64,000 nt of DNA from JAENWD01 sp963796915 (GTDB taxonomy: Bacteria > Acidobacteriota > Vicinamibacteria > Vicinamibacterales > JAENWD01). A model generated the notes under the pieces. The model was not told where the DNA came from. It worked only from the letters and a program-made list of their open reading frames with translations, and searched no databases. Below, one piece after another: positions 8,958 to 17,070 of this stretch (the first letter of the stretch is position 1; each line of letters opens with the position of its first letter). The position numbers and the translations under genes are program-made. The stretch is taken from positions 1-64,000 of the forward strand of contig CAWCNI010000003.1 of the NCBI GenBank assembly GCA_963796915.1. The letters run 5' to 3'.

Positions 8958-10403
8958 CTAATCCGACAGCCCTTCGGCCTTGCGCTCTTCAGCGGTGACC
9001 ACGCCGTGCGCCCAGCGGATTTCGGATTGCCGGTTCAAGATGGCCGGAGGCGGTGTCACGAACGACTTGACCTGCGCCGACGTGCCGCCGATGTTCAGCT
9101 TGTCCATCAGGAAGCCAAAGCGCTCTTCGAGGGCGGCCTCGATTCGATCCCGCAGGGCGGGGTCGAGATTCCAGAGCTGCGACTTGAACGGCCCGATCGC
9201 CTTCTTGCGGCCCTTGTAGAGGAACTGCTGCTCGGTGTCCGCCGGCTTGCGCTCTTCGGCCGCGTGCTCGGTCGTCCAGGCGTACATCTCGTCCTTGAGC
9301 GCCTTCGGAAATGCCGGGTGCTCGTAGACCATGTTCTGGAAGTCGGTGGCGAGGTGAATCTCGCACGCGCCGGCCTTTGGGAACGCGTCGAAGGCATCCG
9401 GCGGCAGCGTGGACGCGCCGTGCTGCACGGCGCCGCCGAGACCGTAGTCCTTCCGCGCCGTTGCTGACAGCTCCTCGAGCGCCTTCAGGTCGAGTTTGAC
9501 GTCCGTGCGCACCTTGCCGTCGGAGGCGACAAAGCCGCCGTGCGCGGTGCCGGTCTGCACGCTGATCTTGCTGATCCCTTCAAGCTTCGGATCGCGCGCC
9601 TTCAGCGCCTTGAGATAGCCGTCCATGAACGCGTGCAGCTCGTGGACGTCGGAGTTCTTGCCGCCGACCTCACCGATCTCGCCGCCGACCGAGACTGTCA
9701 CGGCGGCAGGCTGGTGCGCGCGGATGAACGCCGTGAAGTCGGCGCAGAGGTCGCAGTTGACGAACTGCTGTTCGGCGAGCGTCGCCTTGTCCAGATCCAC
9801 GAGCGTCGAGGTGTCGATGTCGATGTTGTAGAACCCGGCAGCGATCTCCTCCTGGATCAGCGTGCGGAGCGTGTCCAGCTCCTTGTCGCGATCCGGCGAG
9901 GCGTATTTCTTCGCGTTGACCTGGACGTGATCGCCCTGGAAGAAGATCGGCGCCGCAAAGCCTTCGCGCAGCGCCGCGGCGAGGATGCTGGCCGCGTACT
10001 CGTGCGGGCGCTGCTCGGTGTAGCCGATTTCCGATCGCGCGATCTCGAAGATGAACGCGCCCGCGTTGCGCGCCAGGGCGGCGCGGAATGCGGACCGGGC
10101 CGTGTAGTACGTCATCATCCGCAGATTCATCGCCGGCACCGTGAAGCCGCCAGCCTTGGCCTGCCCCATCGCCACGTACAGGTCATGGATGGACGAGGGC
10201 ACCACCCCGCGCGCGGCGGCCAGCGCGCGGATGACCCAGCGCGCGGTGCCTTTGATCTCCGGCGTCGCGCCGAAGGCCGAGGTGTGGGCCAGCCTGTCAA
10301 CGAGCGCGCCATCGGGCGTCCCTGTCACATGGATGGCGTCGCCGTCGATCCGGGCTACGGAGCTGACGGCGTCGACGAGCGAGTCGACGGATGCAAACGG
10401 CAT
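8958..10403 (-). CDS. Class II fructose-bisphosphate-aldolase family protein
   Basis: A 481-residue member of the zinc-dependent class II aldolase superfamily, expected to cleave or form ketose phosphates. Supporting segments are FFQGDHVQVNAKKY, FYNIDIDTSTLVDL, and GGAVQHGASTLP, which hold candidate metal-binding His and active-site acidic residues. It is longer than the classic 300-360-residue enzymes. The ATG at 10403 has a strong Shine-Dalgarno AAGGGGA four bases upstream, arguing for independent initiation. However, the open frame continues upstream into thiI without a stop, so a ThiI-aldolase fusion is also possible. The substrate is not proven; fructose 1,6-bisphosphate is the default guess. 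Confidence 0.8.
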   Translation of the reverse strand: MPFASVDSLVDAVSSVARIDGDAIHVTGTPDGALVDRLAHTSAFGATPEIKGTARWVIRALAAARGVVPSSIHDLYVAMGQAKAGGFTVPAMNLRMMTYYTARSAFRAALARNAGAFIFEIARSEIGYTEQRPHEYAASILAAALREGFAAPIFFQGDHVQVNAKKYASPDRDKELDTLRTLIQEEIAAGFYNIDIDTSTLVDLDKATLAEQQFVNCDLCADFTAFIRAHQPAAVTVSVGGEIGEVGGKNSDVHELHAFMDGYLKALKARDPKLEGISKISVQTGTAHGGFVASDGKVRTDVKLDLKALEELSATARKDYGLGGAVQHGASTLPPDAFDAFPKAGACEIHLATDFQNMVYEHPAFPKALKDEMYAWTTEHAAEERKPADTEQQFLYKGRKKAIGPFKSQLWNLDPALRDRIEAALEERFGFLMDKLNIGGTSAQVKSFVTPPPAILNRQSEIRWAHGVVTAEERKAEGLSD

Positions 10404-11612
10404 AAATCCCCTTGAACGAAGGTCCGATTCTGGTCGAACGGGAAATTGTACCACCGGGAACTTGAAGTCCTCTACCGACGCCCCGGCGATAGCGAGGTCG
10501 ATGAGTTCGGCGACTGGCAGTGATGCCTCCGCCGCATCGACGGCCTCGCGGGTCGCGCGCGTCGCGGGAGCTTTCGGCATGAACATCTGGCAGCAGTCCT
10601 CGTCCGGCAGCACCGAGATGCCATACGTGCCGATCCGCCGTGCGTCGGCAGTGACCTCCTCTTTGTCCATGCCGACCAGCGGCCGAAGAATCGGCAGCGT
10701 CGTGCCCGCGGCAATCGCCGTCATGTTCTCGACTGTCTGCGACGCGACCTGCCCGACCGACTCCCCCGTCACCAGCGCAGCAGCCCCTTCCCATTTCGCC
10801 AGGTGCTCAGCGATCCGGAACATCAGGCGCCTGTAGACGACGACGCGCAATGACTGCGGCACCGAGACAACGACCCGGCGCTGAATCTCGGCGAAGGGCA
10901 CCAGGTACAGGCGCGTCCGGTTCTGGTAGCGCGTCAGAACGCGCGCCAGATCGCGGGCCTTCTCCTGCGAGATTGCCGACGCCACCGGGTAGCTGTGGAA
11001 GTGAATCAGCTGCGCGCGGCACCCTCGGCGCATCATCCGCCAGGCGGCCACCGGCGAGTCGATTCCGCCCGACATCAGACAGGCCACGCGGCCGCTCACT
11101 CCGATCGGAAGTCCGCCGGCGCCGCGCTCACGGCCGAACGAGTAGAAGGCGCGATCCTTCAGCACCTCCACGTGCACGACGAGCTCGGCCTGAGTCAGGT
11201 TGACGCGCCATCCCCGCGCCTCCTTGATTCGCGCGCCAAGCGTCTGCTCGATTACCGGGGACTCGATCGGATAGCGCTTGTCGGATCGCCGCGCACGGAC
11301 CATGAACGACGCCGGCGCCAGATCGCCAAGATCGGCGAGGATGGCGTCGCCCAGCGCCTCGAGATCCGACGAGGTGTGCCCCGCCTTCGCGTAGTTGGCT
11401 ACTCCCAGCACGGTGCTCAGGCGCTCCTGCAGCGTCGTCCACTCGGCCAGCGGCCCGAGAACGAGCTCGATTCGTCCTGGCAGAGGACGGACCCGCCGGA
11501 CGTCGAGGTCGGCGGTCGCGACCTTCAGGTTGTGCACCAGTCGATCGATGAACCACGAGCGGTTTCGTCCCTTGAGCGCAATCTCCTGGTGGTGCACGAC
11601 GATCGAATTCAT
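10404..11612 (-). CDS. thiI: tRNA 4-thiouridine synthase ThiI, reading through into the aldolase
   Basis: ThiI activates U8 of tRNA for sulfur transfer and also serves thiazole synthesis. The N-terminal ferredoxin-like/THUMP section spans roughly residues 1-165, followed by the PP-loop ATPase with SGGIDSPVAAW at 181-191 and a catalytic-type Cys pair in DEDCCQMFMP at 340-341. No rhodanese domain follows, as in the short ThiI class. The domain ends near residue 395, yet no stop codon occurs in any of the three minus frames before the aldolase ATG, so the gene has no stop of its own. The start overlaps the hpnE stop (ATGA), giving a tight operon. Confidence 0.9.
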
Positions 11613-12952
11613 CGCCCGGCCTGCTCCGCGGCACGATGGCCGCTGACGACGGCGCCTTCGATGGTGGCGGGCAGGCCCGTGTCGGTCCAGTCACCGGCCA
11701 TGTAGAAGCCCTTCACGGGCGTGGCAACGCCGGGTCTGGCAGGCTGTCCGGGCGCCAGCGAGAACGTCGCGCGCTTCTCGCGCACGACAGTGGCCCGGCG
11801 GAGCGTCGCGCCGGTGGCCGCGGGCAGCGCGCCGCTGATCTCGCGCAGCGCGAGCGCCGTGAGCTGCTCGTTGGTCATCGCGACGATTGAATCGGCGCCG
11901 CTCGAGACGAGCGACAGGTGAGACGAGGCTTCGCCGAACAACCGGCCCTTGTCGAACACGAACTGGAACGTGCGCCCGGGAAGGCCGAGAAACGGCGCAT
12001 CCGTCACCTGGCGATCGAGCCAGAGATTCACCGTCACGATCGGCGAAGACGCCATGGCGGCCGCGGCCAGTGCGGTTGGCGCCAGTGCTGGCGTCTCGCC
12101 AACCAGCTGGCCGAACGAAAACCACGGCACGGTGGAGATGACAGCCCCGGCGGCCAGGCGCTCGCCAGCCGCCTCCACGCCCTCGACGCCGTCGCCGCGA
12201 ACGCGAAGCCGTGCCGGAGCACCCGCAATCAACCGATGACCGCGGGACTCCAGCCAGCGGCGCGCCGGCTCGGCGAAGAACTGATCCAGCGGTTTGAGCG
12301 GCAGTCCGATGGCCGCGTCGCGCCGCGATCCGCCAAACATGCGCGCCAGCACTTCCACAAACGGCTCGGCGGAAGCGACGTGCGCCGACTGATTGAGCGC
12401 AGCAACGGCAAGCGGCTCCCACAACACTTCCTTCAGCCGCGTCGTCTGGCCGCGCGCCGTGAGCCACTGGTCCACGGTGAGCCCGGCCGCGTCATCCACG
12501 CGCGATGCAGACGGCGGCCCTGCCGCCGGGCGCAACCTACTCAGCACACGACCGAGCCGCAGTGCCGCGATCCGATCGGCCATCCCGAGTGCCGGCCATC
12601 GCAGCAGGCCGGCCACGAGGTGCAACGGCGGGGGAAGACTCGAGGAGCGGAGGCGCGATCGCTGTCCGGCGCGGTCGACGACCTCGAGGTCGAGCCGTTC
12701 ATCGAGGCGCACATCGCCGTCGGCGCCGATCTCACGGAGGAAGTCGAACGTCTCGTGGTAACAACCGAACAGCGCGTGCTGGCCGTTGTCGACCATCTCG
12801 CCGGTCGCTGCATCCGGAAACGCAGTGGCACGCCCGCCCAGCCGTCGCCGTTCCTCAACGACGGTGACCCGCGCCCCCTTGTTCACCAGGCGAACCGCGG
12901 CGCTGAGGCCGGCGAAGCCGGCGCCGACGATGACGACGTCAGGTGCGGGCAT
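11609..12952 (-). CDS. hpnE: Hydroxysqualene dehydroxylase HpnE
   Basis: HpnE converts hydroxysqualene to squalene, the last of three steps from farnesyl diphosphate in the HpnCDE route. The N-terminal FAD site is VVIVGAGFAGLSAAVRL with the following VVEERRRLGGRA. A C-terminal FAD segment FYMAGDWTDTGLPATIEGAV is typical of the phytoene-desaturase-like amine oxidase family. I chose the ATG at 12952 (MPAPDVV), since the ten codons above it lack homology; it overlaps the end of hpnD by 14 bases. The upstream hpnD and hpnC genes confirm the pathway. Confidence 0.93.
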   Translation of the reverse strand: MPAPDVVIVGAGFAGLSAAVRLVNKGARVTVVEERRRLGGRATAFPDAATGEMVDNGQHALFGCYHETFDFLREIGADGDVRLDERLDLEVVDRAGQRSRLRSSSLPPPLHLVAGLLRWPALGMADRIAALRLGRVLSRLRPAAGPPSASRVDDAAGLTVDQWLTARGQTTRLKEVLWEPLAVAALNQSAHVASAEPFVEVLARMFGGSRRDAAIGLPLKPLDQFFAEPARRWLESRGHRLIAGAPARLRVRGDGVEGVEAAGERLAAGAVISTVPWFSFGQLVGETPALAPTALAAAAMASSPIVTVNLWLDRQVTDAPFLGLPGRTFQFVFDKGRLFGEASSHLSLVSSGADSIVAMTNEQLTALALREISGALPAATGATLRRATVVREKRATFSLAPGQPARPGVATPVKGFYMAGDWTDTGLPATIEGAVVSGHRAAEQAGR

Positions 12953-13769
12953 CACGCCCCAGCCGCGTCCGCAGCCAGACACCGATCGCGAGCTGCGCCT
13001 GGCGCGGCCGCGTCACCCGCACACGACTGGAGAACACGTCGTAGCCGCGGCGTTCGATTCGCGCCAGCAGGTCGCTGTACACCGAGGCCATGATCTCGGC
13101 TGCGACCAGCTCGCGCTCACGGCCAGCAGGCCGGGACTGCCGGGCCTTCTGATAGAACGCCCGCGCCCGGTCAGCCTCGAATGCCATCAGCTTCTTGACT
13201 GGCGCGGTGACCTGCCCGGACGCGAGGTCGGACTCGGAGCAGGCAAACGTCGCGAGGTCCTCGAGCGGGAGGTAGAGCCTGCCATGTGACAAGTCGGCCT
13301 GCACGTCGCGCAGGATGTTGGTCAGCTGCAGCGCGACGCCGAGGTTCACGGCGTAGTCCCTCGCTTCCTGTGGCGGGACGCCGAACACCTGAATGCAGAT
13401 CAGGCCGACAGTGGACGCCACGCGCCAGCAGTACTCGTACAGGTCGTCGAAGGTCTGATAGCGCTGATGGTCGAGATCCATCTCGACGCCGTCAATCAGG
13501 TCCGCGAACGGCTGGCGCGCCAGCCCGAGCTCGCGAATCCACGGCTCGAGCGCGCGTCCCGTCGACGTGGCGGGCGTGCCGCCGAAGCAGCGCTCCAGCT
13601 CCAGTCGCCACTCTGCGATCGCCGCGCGCGCTCCGGCGACGTCCTGCTCCGCCCGCTCGTCCACGGCGTCGTCCACGGCGCGGCAGAAGTCCCAGACGGC
13701 GACGATGGCTTCCCGCTGGGGGCGCGGCAGGGCGAGAAACGCGTAGTAGAACGACGTCGGCCGCGACAC
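12939..13769 (-). CDS. hpnD: Presqualene diphosphate synthase HpnD
   Basis: HpnD condenses two farnesyl diphosphates to presqualene diphosphate. The two Asp-rich substrate-binding motifs are AVDDAVDE near residue 31 and NILRDVQADL near residue 152, with the YCWRVASTVG segment typical of squalene/phytoene synthases. Length of 276 residues fits. The start is a GTG at 13769, immediately after the stop of hpnC with no spacer, so coupling is likely. Confidence 0.94.
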   Translation of the reverse strand: MSRPTSFYYAFLALPRPQREAIVAVWDFCRAVDDAVDERAEQDVAGARAAIAEWRLELERCFGGTPATSTGRALEPWIRELGLARQPFADLIDGVEMDLDHQRYQTFDDLYEYCWRVASTVGLICIQVFGVPPQEARDYAVNLGVALQLTNILRDVQADLSHGRLYLPLEDLATFACSESDLASGQVTAPVKKLMAFEADRARAFYQKARQSRPAGRERELVAAEIMASVYSDLLARIERRGYDVFSSRVRVTRPRQAQLAIGVWLRTRLGRDART

Positions 13770-14657
13770 TCAGGACCACCACAGCGTGCGCCACGCAATG
13801 GCCGGCACGTCGCCGGCACCGAGCGATGGGCGAGCGCGAAAGACATCGAAGCCGGCGGCGTCCAGCCTGTCGAGCACGCGCATCCCGCCGAGCCATGTCG
13901 CGCGCAGCTCGTAGCGGAGCCGGCCGGTGACGCCATCACAGACCGGCCTTCCGCGGACGAACAGCTCGCGGGTCGTCCCGGCGCAGGAGTCGAGCGCGCT
14001 GCGCCAGGCGGCGGTCCACTCGCCGCGATCGAGCGCGGCCGTGTCCGCGGCGACGGCCCGATGCACCTCCGCCGGCACGTACAGGCGACCCCGGCGCCAG
14101 TCGATGGCCAGGTCCTGCCAGAAGTTGGTGAGCTGGAGCGCCGTGCAGATCGCGTCGGAGGCGGCATCGAGGCCGGCATCCCGCCAGCCGCCGACCCGAA
14201 GGACGAGACGGCCCACGGGATTGGCGGAGCGGCGGCAGTAGTCGAGCAGCGACGGCCACGACGCGTAGCGCGTCACCGACACGTCCTGACGAAACGCGCT
14301 CACGAGATCGTCGAACAGCGCGATCGGCAGCTCCATCGTCTGAATGCTGTGATGAAGCGCGAGGAAGACCTGCGGGGCCATCGCACGAACGTCGGGAGCC
14401 AGGACAGAGGCCGCCGGCGGCGCGGCGTCCTCATTGGGTTCATGAAGCCGGCGCAGCCACTCGTCGAGCCTGGCCTCGCGGAGCGCCGCCGGCGCGTCAC
14501 CTTCGTCAGCGATGTCGTCGGCGATTCGCGCAAACGCGTAGATCGCCGCCACGTGCGGGCGCATGCGAGCTGGCAGGAGTCGCGATGCCACGGGGAAGTT
14601 CTCGTAGTGCGTCCGCGCCAGGCCTTCGCATGCGGCGTACGCCTGGTCGAGCGTCAC
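13770..14657 (-). CDS. hpnC: HpnC, squalene synthase-like (hydroxysqualene synthase)
   Basis: HpnC converts presqualene diphosphate to hydroxysqualene. It belongs to the squalene/phytoene synthase family: THYENFPVASRLLP at the N-terminus, the first acidic motif in FARIADDIADEGD, CRRSANPVGRL, and the second motif region LTNFWQDLAIDWRRGRLYVP. I chose the GTG at 14657, which overlaps the stop of the adenosyltransferase gene as GTGA; the frame upstream of it has no family similarity. No squalene-hopene cyclase is seen in the window, so the end product is inferred. Confidence 0.93.
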   Translation of the reverse strand: MTLDQAYAACEGLARTHYENFPVASRLLPARMRPHVAAIYAFARIADDIADEGDAPAALREARLDEWLRRLHEPNEDAAPPAASVLAPDVRAMAPQVFLALHHSIQTMELPIALFDDLVSAFRQDVSVTRYASWPSLLDYCRRSANPVGRLVLRVGGWRDAGLDAASDAICTALQLTNFWQDLAIDWRRGRLYVPAEVHRAVAADTAALDRGEWTAAWRSALDSCAGTTRELFVRGRPVCDGVTGRLRYELRATWLGGMRVLDRLDAAGFDVFRARPSLGAGDVPAIAWRTLWWS

Positions 14658-15196
14658 TCCCACTCCCGGTCGGCCACCCCCGCCCTGGCGTTGGCCAGGC
14701 GTGCGAGGACAAACAGCAGGTCGGAGAGCCTGTTGACGTAAGTGAGCACTACGGGGGTGACCGCCTCGGCACCGAGGCTCACGATGTGCCGCTCCGCCCG
14801 GCGACAGACCGTCCGGGCGAGGTGCAGCGCGGCGCCGGCGGGCGATCCGCCGGGGACGATGAACCGGCGGAGCGGAGGCAGGTGGGCCTCGGCCTGGTCG
14901 ATCCACTGCTCGAGACGCGCGGTGTCCGCCTGCGCCAAACGCGCGCGCTCCACGCGGGCCGCGATGCGTGCGCGGGGATCCGCCAGTTGCGCGCCGACGG
15001 CGAACAGGTCCTGTTGAATCTGGTCGAGCCAGGCGTCGATCTCGCCGTCGATGCCGGCAGCGCGGACGACGCCCAGGACGGCGTTGAGCTCGTCGACGTG
15101 CCCGTACGCGTCCACCCGTCCGTCGGCCTTGCTCACGCGAGTGCCGTCAAAGAGCGCTGTCTCGCCAGCGTCCCCCGTGCGCGTGTACAGTTTCAC
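14654..15196 (-). CDS. PduO-type cob(I)alamin adenosyltransferase
   Basis: The enzyme transfers adenosyl from ATP to cob(I)alamin to make coenzyme B12. The N-terminal ATP-binding loop KLYTRTGDAGETALFDG and the VDAYGHVDELNAVLG helix are diagnostic, and the C-terminal FIVPGGSPAGAALHLARTVCRRAER contributes the family's conserved Arg/Cys helix. The GTG at 15196 places the protein start exactly at the usual (M)KLYTRTGD. Its stop overlaps the hpnC start, so a B12 gene heads the squalene operon; the reason is not obvious. The start is only 33 bases from divergently transcribed mutY. Confidence 0.92.
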   Translation of the reverse strand: MKLYTRTGDAGETALFDGTRVSKADGRVDAYGHVDELNAVLGVVRAAGIDGEIDAWLDQIQQDLFAVGAQLADPRARIAARVERARLAQADTARLEQWIDQAEAHLPPLRRFIVPGGSPAGAALHLARTVCRRAERHIVSLGAEAVTPVVLTYVNRLSDLLFVLARLANARAGVADREWE

Positions 15197-15229
15197 GAGT
15201 TCGATTATACCGGGGAGCAATTTCAACAG

Positions 15230-15925
15230 ATGCCACGCTCAGCGGCCGCGTTACCGATACCAGCACCCTCAGAACGGCGGCGGTTTCGCACGCGCCTGCT
15301 GGCCTGGTACGGCACTTACGGGCGCCGACTGCCCTGGCGGGAGACAGCCGATCCGTACCACATCCTGGTGTCGGAGGTCATGCTGCAGCAGACGCAGGTG
15401 GATCGCGTGCTGCCGAAATACCACGAATGGCTGGAGCGGTTTCCTTCGCTGGAGGCGCTCGCGGCAGCCGACGAAACCGATGTCACCGAGACATGGCGGC
15501 CGCTCGGCTACAACATCCGTCCCCGCCGCCTCCAGGCGATCGCCCGCGAGTCAGTGGACCGGTTCGGAGGAATGCTGCCAAGCGACGAGGACACGCTGCT
15601 CTCGTTCAAGGGCCTTGGCCGCTATACCGTCGGCGCCATCCGCAGCTTCGCGTTTCGACAGCGGGCCGCGATTCTCGACACCAACGTCGCGCGGGTGCTG
15701 TTCCGCGTGTTCGTCGGGCGCGGCGACCCGAAAGCCCACGCGATGATCCGTCACCTGTGGGCGGTGTCGGAAGCGCTGGTGCCGCGCAAGCGGGTGTTCG
15801 ACTTCAATCAGGCGCTGATGGATTTCGGAGCGACCCTGTGCACGGCGCGCAAGCCGCAGTGCCTGCTGTGCCCCATGCGGGGTTTCTGCAGGAGTGCGGC
15901 ACGGTTGTCGAGCGGCGAGCAATGA
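15230..15925 (+). CDS. mutY: A/G-specific adenine glycosylase, short form
   Basis: MutY removes adenine mispaired with 8-oxoguanine. Catalytic Glu49 (SEVMLQQTQVD), the helix-hairpin-helix SFKGLGRYTVGAI at 125-137, and catalytic Asp150 (AILDTNV) are all present. Four Cys at 204, 211, 214 and 220 give the C-x6-C-x2-C-x5-C iron-sulfur loop. The protein is 231 residues and stops right after the cluster, so it lacks the C-terminal NUDT1-like domain that reads 8-oxoG. A Nudix gene follows immediately, possibly a split counterpart. The 5' region is only 33 bases and is shared with the divergent adenosyltransferase gene. Confidence 0.93.
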   Translation: MPRSAAALPIPAPSERRRFRTRLLAWYGTYGRRLPWRETADPYHILVSEVMLQQTQVDRVLPKYHEWLERFPSLEALAAADETDVTETWRPLGYNIRPRRLQAIARESVDRFGGMLPSDEDTLLSFKGLGRYTVGAIRSFAFRQRAAILDTNVARVLFRVFVGRGDPKAHAMIRHLWAVSEALVPRKRVFDFNQALMDFGATLCTARKPQCLLCPMRGFCRSAARLSSGEQ

Positions 15926-15937
15926 GCGACGAGCGAC
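15910..15937. repeat. Four GAGCGAC-type heptamers over the mutY stop
   Basis: Four 7-base units in register (GAGCGGC, GAGCAAT, GAGCGAC, GAGCGAC) span the end of mutY and its stop codon. The same GAGCGAC doublet recurs at 39097-39110. Confidence 0.6.
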
Positions 15938-15941
15938 AGCG

Positions 15942-16460
15942 TTGGAGCGGCGCGCGACGAAGCTCCCTGTCATCGTCGTGGCCGCGGTCATCGAGCGGGA
16001 CCGGCGGTTCCTGCTGACGCAGCGGCTCAAGGGTTCCCATCTCGAAGGGCACTGGGAGTTTCCGGGCGGCAAGTGCGAGCCCGGGGAGACGCTCGAGGCC
16101 GGACTCTTACGGGAGCTTCGCGAGGAGCTGGCTGTCGAGGCCACCGTCGGCGGGCGGATGCTGGTGACGCGCCACACGTATCCGGAGCGCACCGTGGAGC
16201 TGCATTTCTATCGGGCAGCGATTGCCGGGGAGCCCGTGCCGCAGCTGGGACAGCAGATGCGCTGGGCCACGCGAGACGATCTGCAGACCCTGACGTTTCC
16301 GGCCGCCGATGCCGATCTGATCGCGCTGCTCACGCGAGACCCATCTGCCGCGCGACGCGATTCAGAGCCCTTATCCGAGCTGAGCACGCTGACGTGCCCG
16401 ACGCGCGCCGCCGCGAGCAGGTGCACGTCCACCCAGCCAAGGCCGCTGCCCGCCAGCTGA
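15942..16460 (+). CDS. Nudix (MutT-like) hydrolase
   Basis: A Nudix hydrolase, probably cleaving oxidised nucleoside triphosphates such as 8-oxo-dGTP. The Nudix box GGKCEPGETLEAGLLRELRE is followed directly by EL, matching the G-x5-E-x7-REUxEE pattern. The core ends at about residue 115 (FPAADADLIALL). The remaining ~45 codons run antisense through vapC and are probably not a natural tail, so the true stop may have been lost to an indel. The start is uncertain: I used the TTG at 15942 in frame, 16 bases after mutY. Adjacent mutY supports a GO-system repair role. Confidence 0.8.
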   Translation: MERRATKLPVIVVAAVIERDRRFLLTQRLKGSHLEGHWEFPGGKCEPGETLEAGLLRELREELAVEATVGGRMLVTRHTYPERTVELHFYRAAIAGEPVPQLGQQMRWATRDDLQTLTFPAADADLIALLTRDPSAARRDSEPLSELSTLTCPTRAAASRCTSTQPRPLPAS

Positions 16461-16684
16461 TTCGCGTCGATGAAGGTCAGCGCTTCGGCGTCGGCGACCG
16501 GCATCAGCCGGGGCAGCTTGCCAAGCAGGCTCATGATCTCGTGACGATGGGCGAGGTGGCCGCAGGCCAGCTCGCCGATCACGAACGGGTGGATCACCAC
16601 CTTCGCGTCCTTGAGCAGCCGGGTGAGCGGCAGGCTCGCCACGCGAAAATGGTCGACCCACACCGAGGTGTCGACCAGGACCAT
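16330..16684 (-). CDS. vapC: VapC-type PIN-domain toxin (one frameshift)
   Basis: VapC toxins are Mg-dependent RNases that cut tRNA or rRNA. The N-terminal MVLVDTSVWVDHFR holds the first catalytic Asp, the VIGELACG helix a conserved Glu, and GLGWVDVHLLAAARV the central Asp. After LSSDKG the annotated frame becomes nonsense, but a neighbouring frame continues ALNRVARQMGLA to a TGA at 16330, the usual PIN C-terminus. One extra G in the run near 16368 explains this, so I end the gene at 16330. The ATG overlaps the vapB stop (TGATG). It is convergent with, and overlaps, the Nudix gene. Confidence 0.85.
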
Positions 16685-16893
16685 CAGCCGCGACCGCTTC
16701 GCCCTGACGGACGGCGCCTGCGCCCGGCAGTCGCGGCGGGATCGACTCCGCCAAGGTCGGCAAGCCGGCTCGCGCTCTCGCGCGCAATCAGCGCCTCGAG
16801 ACCGGCGTGCACGAGCGCGGTCTTCTCGGTCAACCCGGTCAGGCGACGGGCTTCCGCCAGCAACGCTTCGTTCAGAATCATGGTCGTCCTCAT
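16684..16893 (-). CDS. vapB: VapB-type antitoxin
   Basis: A 69-residue antitoxin of the VapB type that neutralises VapC and represses the operon. MRTTMILNEALLAEARRLTG at the N-terminus forms the ribbon-helix-helix-like DNA-binding part, followed by TEKTALVHAGLEALIARESA. The Arg-rich C-terminus would contact the toxin. I chose the ATG at 16893 because family members start MRTT; another ATG at 16881 has a GAGGA upstream and is an alternative. A perfect 9-base palindrome overlaps the start codon. Confidence 0.88.
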   Translation of the reverse strand: MRTTMILNEALLAEARRLTGLTEKTALVHAGLEALIARESASRLADLGGVDPAATAGRRRRPSGRSGRG

Positions 16894-16922
16894 ATGCATC
16901 AGTATGTCACTTGGATGCATAT
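16892..16922 (-). promoter_or_regulatory. Candidate VapB operator and vapBC promoter
   Basis: ATATGCATC at 16892-16900 and its exact complement GATGCATAT at 16914-16922 form a perfect 9-base inverted repeat with a 13-base spacer. On the minus strand a TAGACA / CATACT pair spaced 18 bases overlaps it, giving a plausible promoter. Binding of VapB here would block both transcription and the region of the start codon, which suits autoregulation. Confidence 0.6.
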
Positions 16923-17070
16923 CTTGTCTAGTTTCCGGGTCACAGGGGCCATGCACGCTGCCGGAGCAGGAATTGTGCCGGAGTGGACTACGCGGGATTC
17001 GGCGAGGGCTTGCCGGGAAGTACGCAGGAATTGCCGGTGCCCGGCAGGTCACCGACGTCGATTCCTTCCA

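Noticed and set aside
12024..13093. Plus-strand frame opposite hpnE and hpnD
   Set aside because: Antisense shadow without motifs; hpn genes explain the coding.
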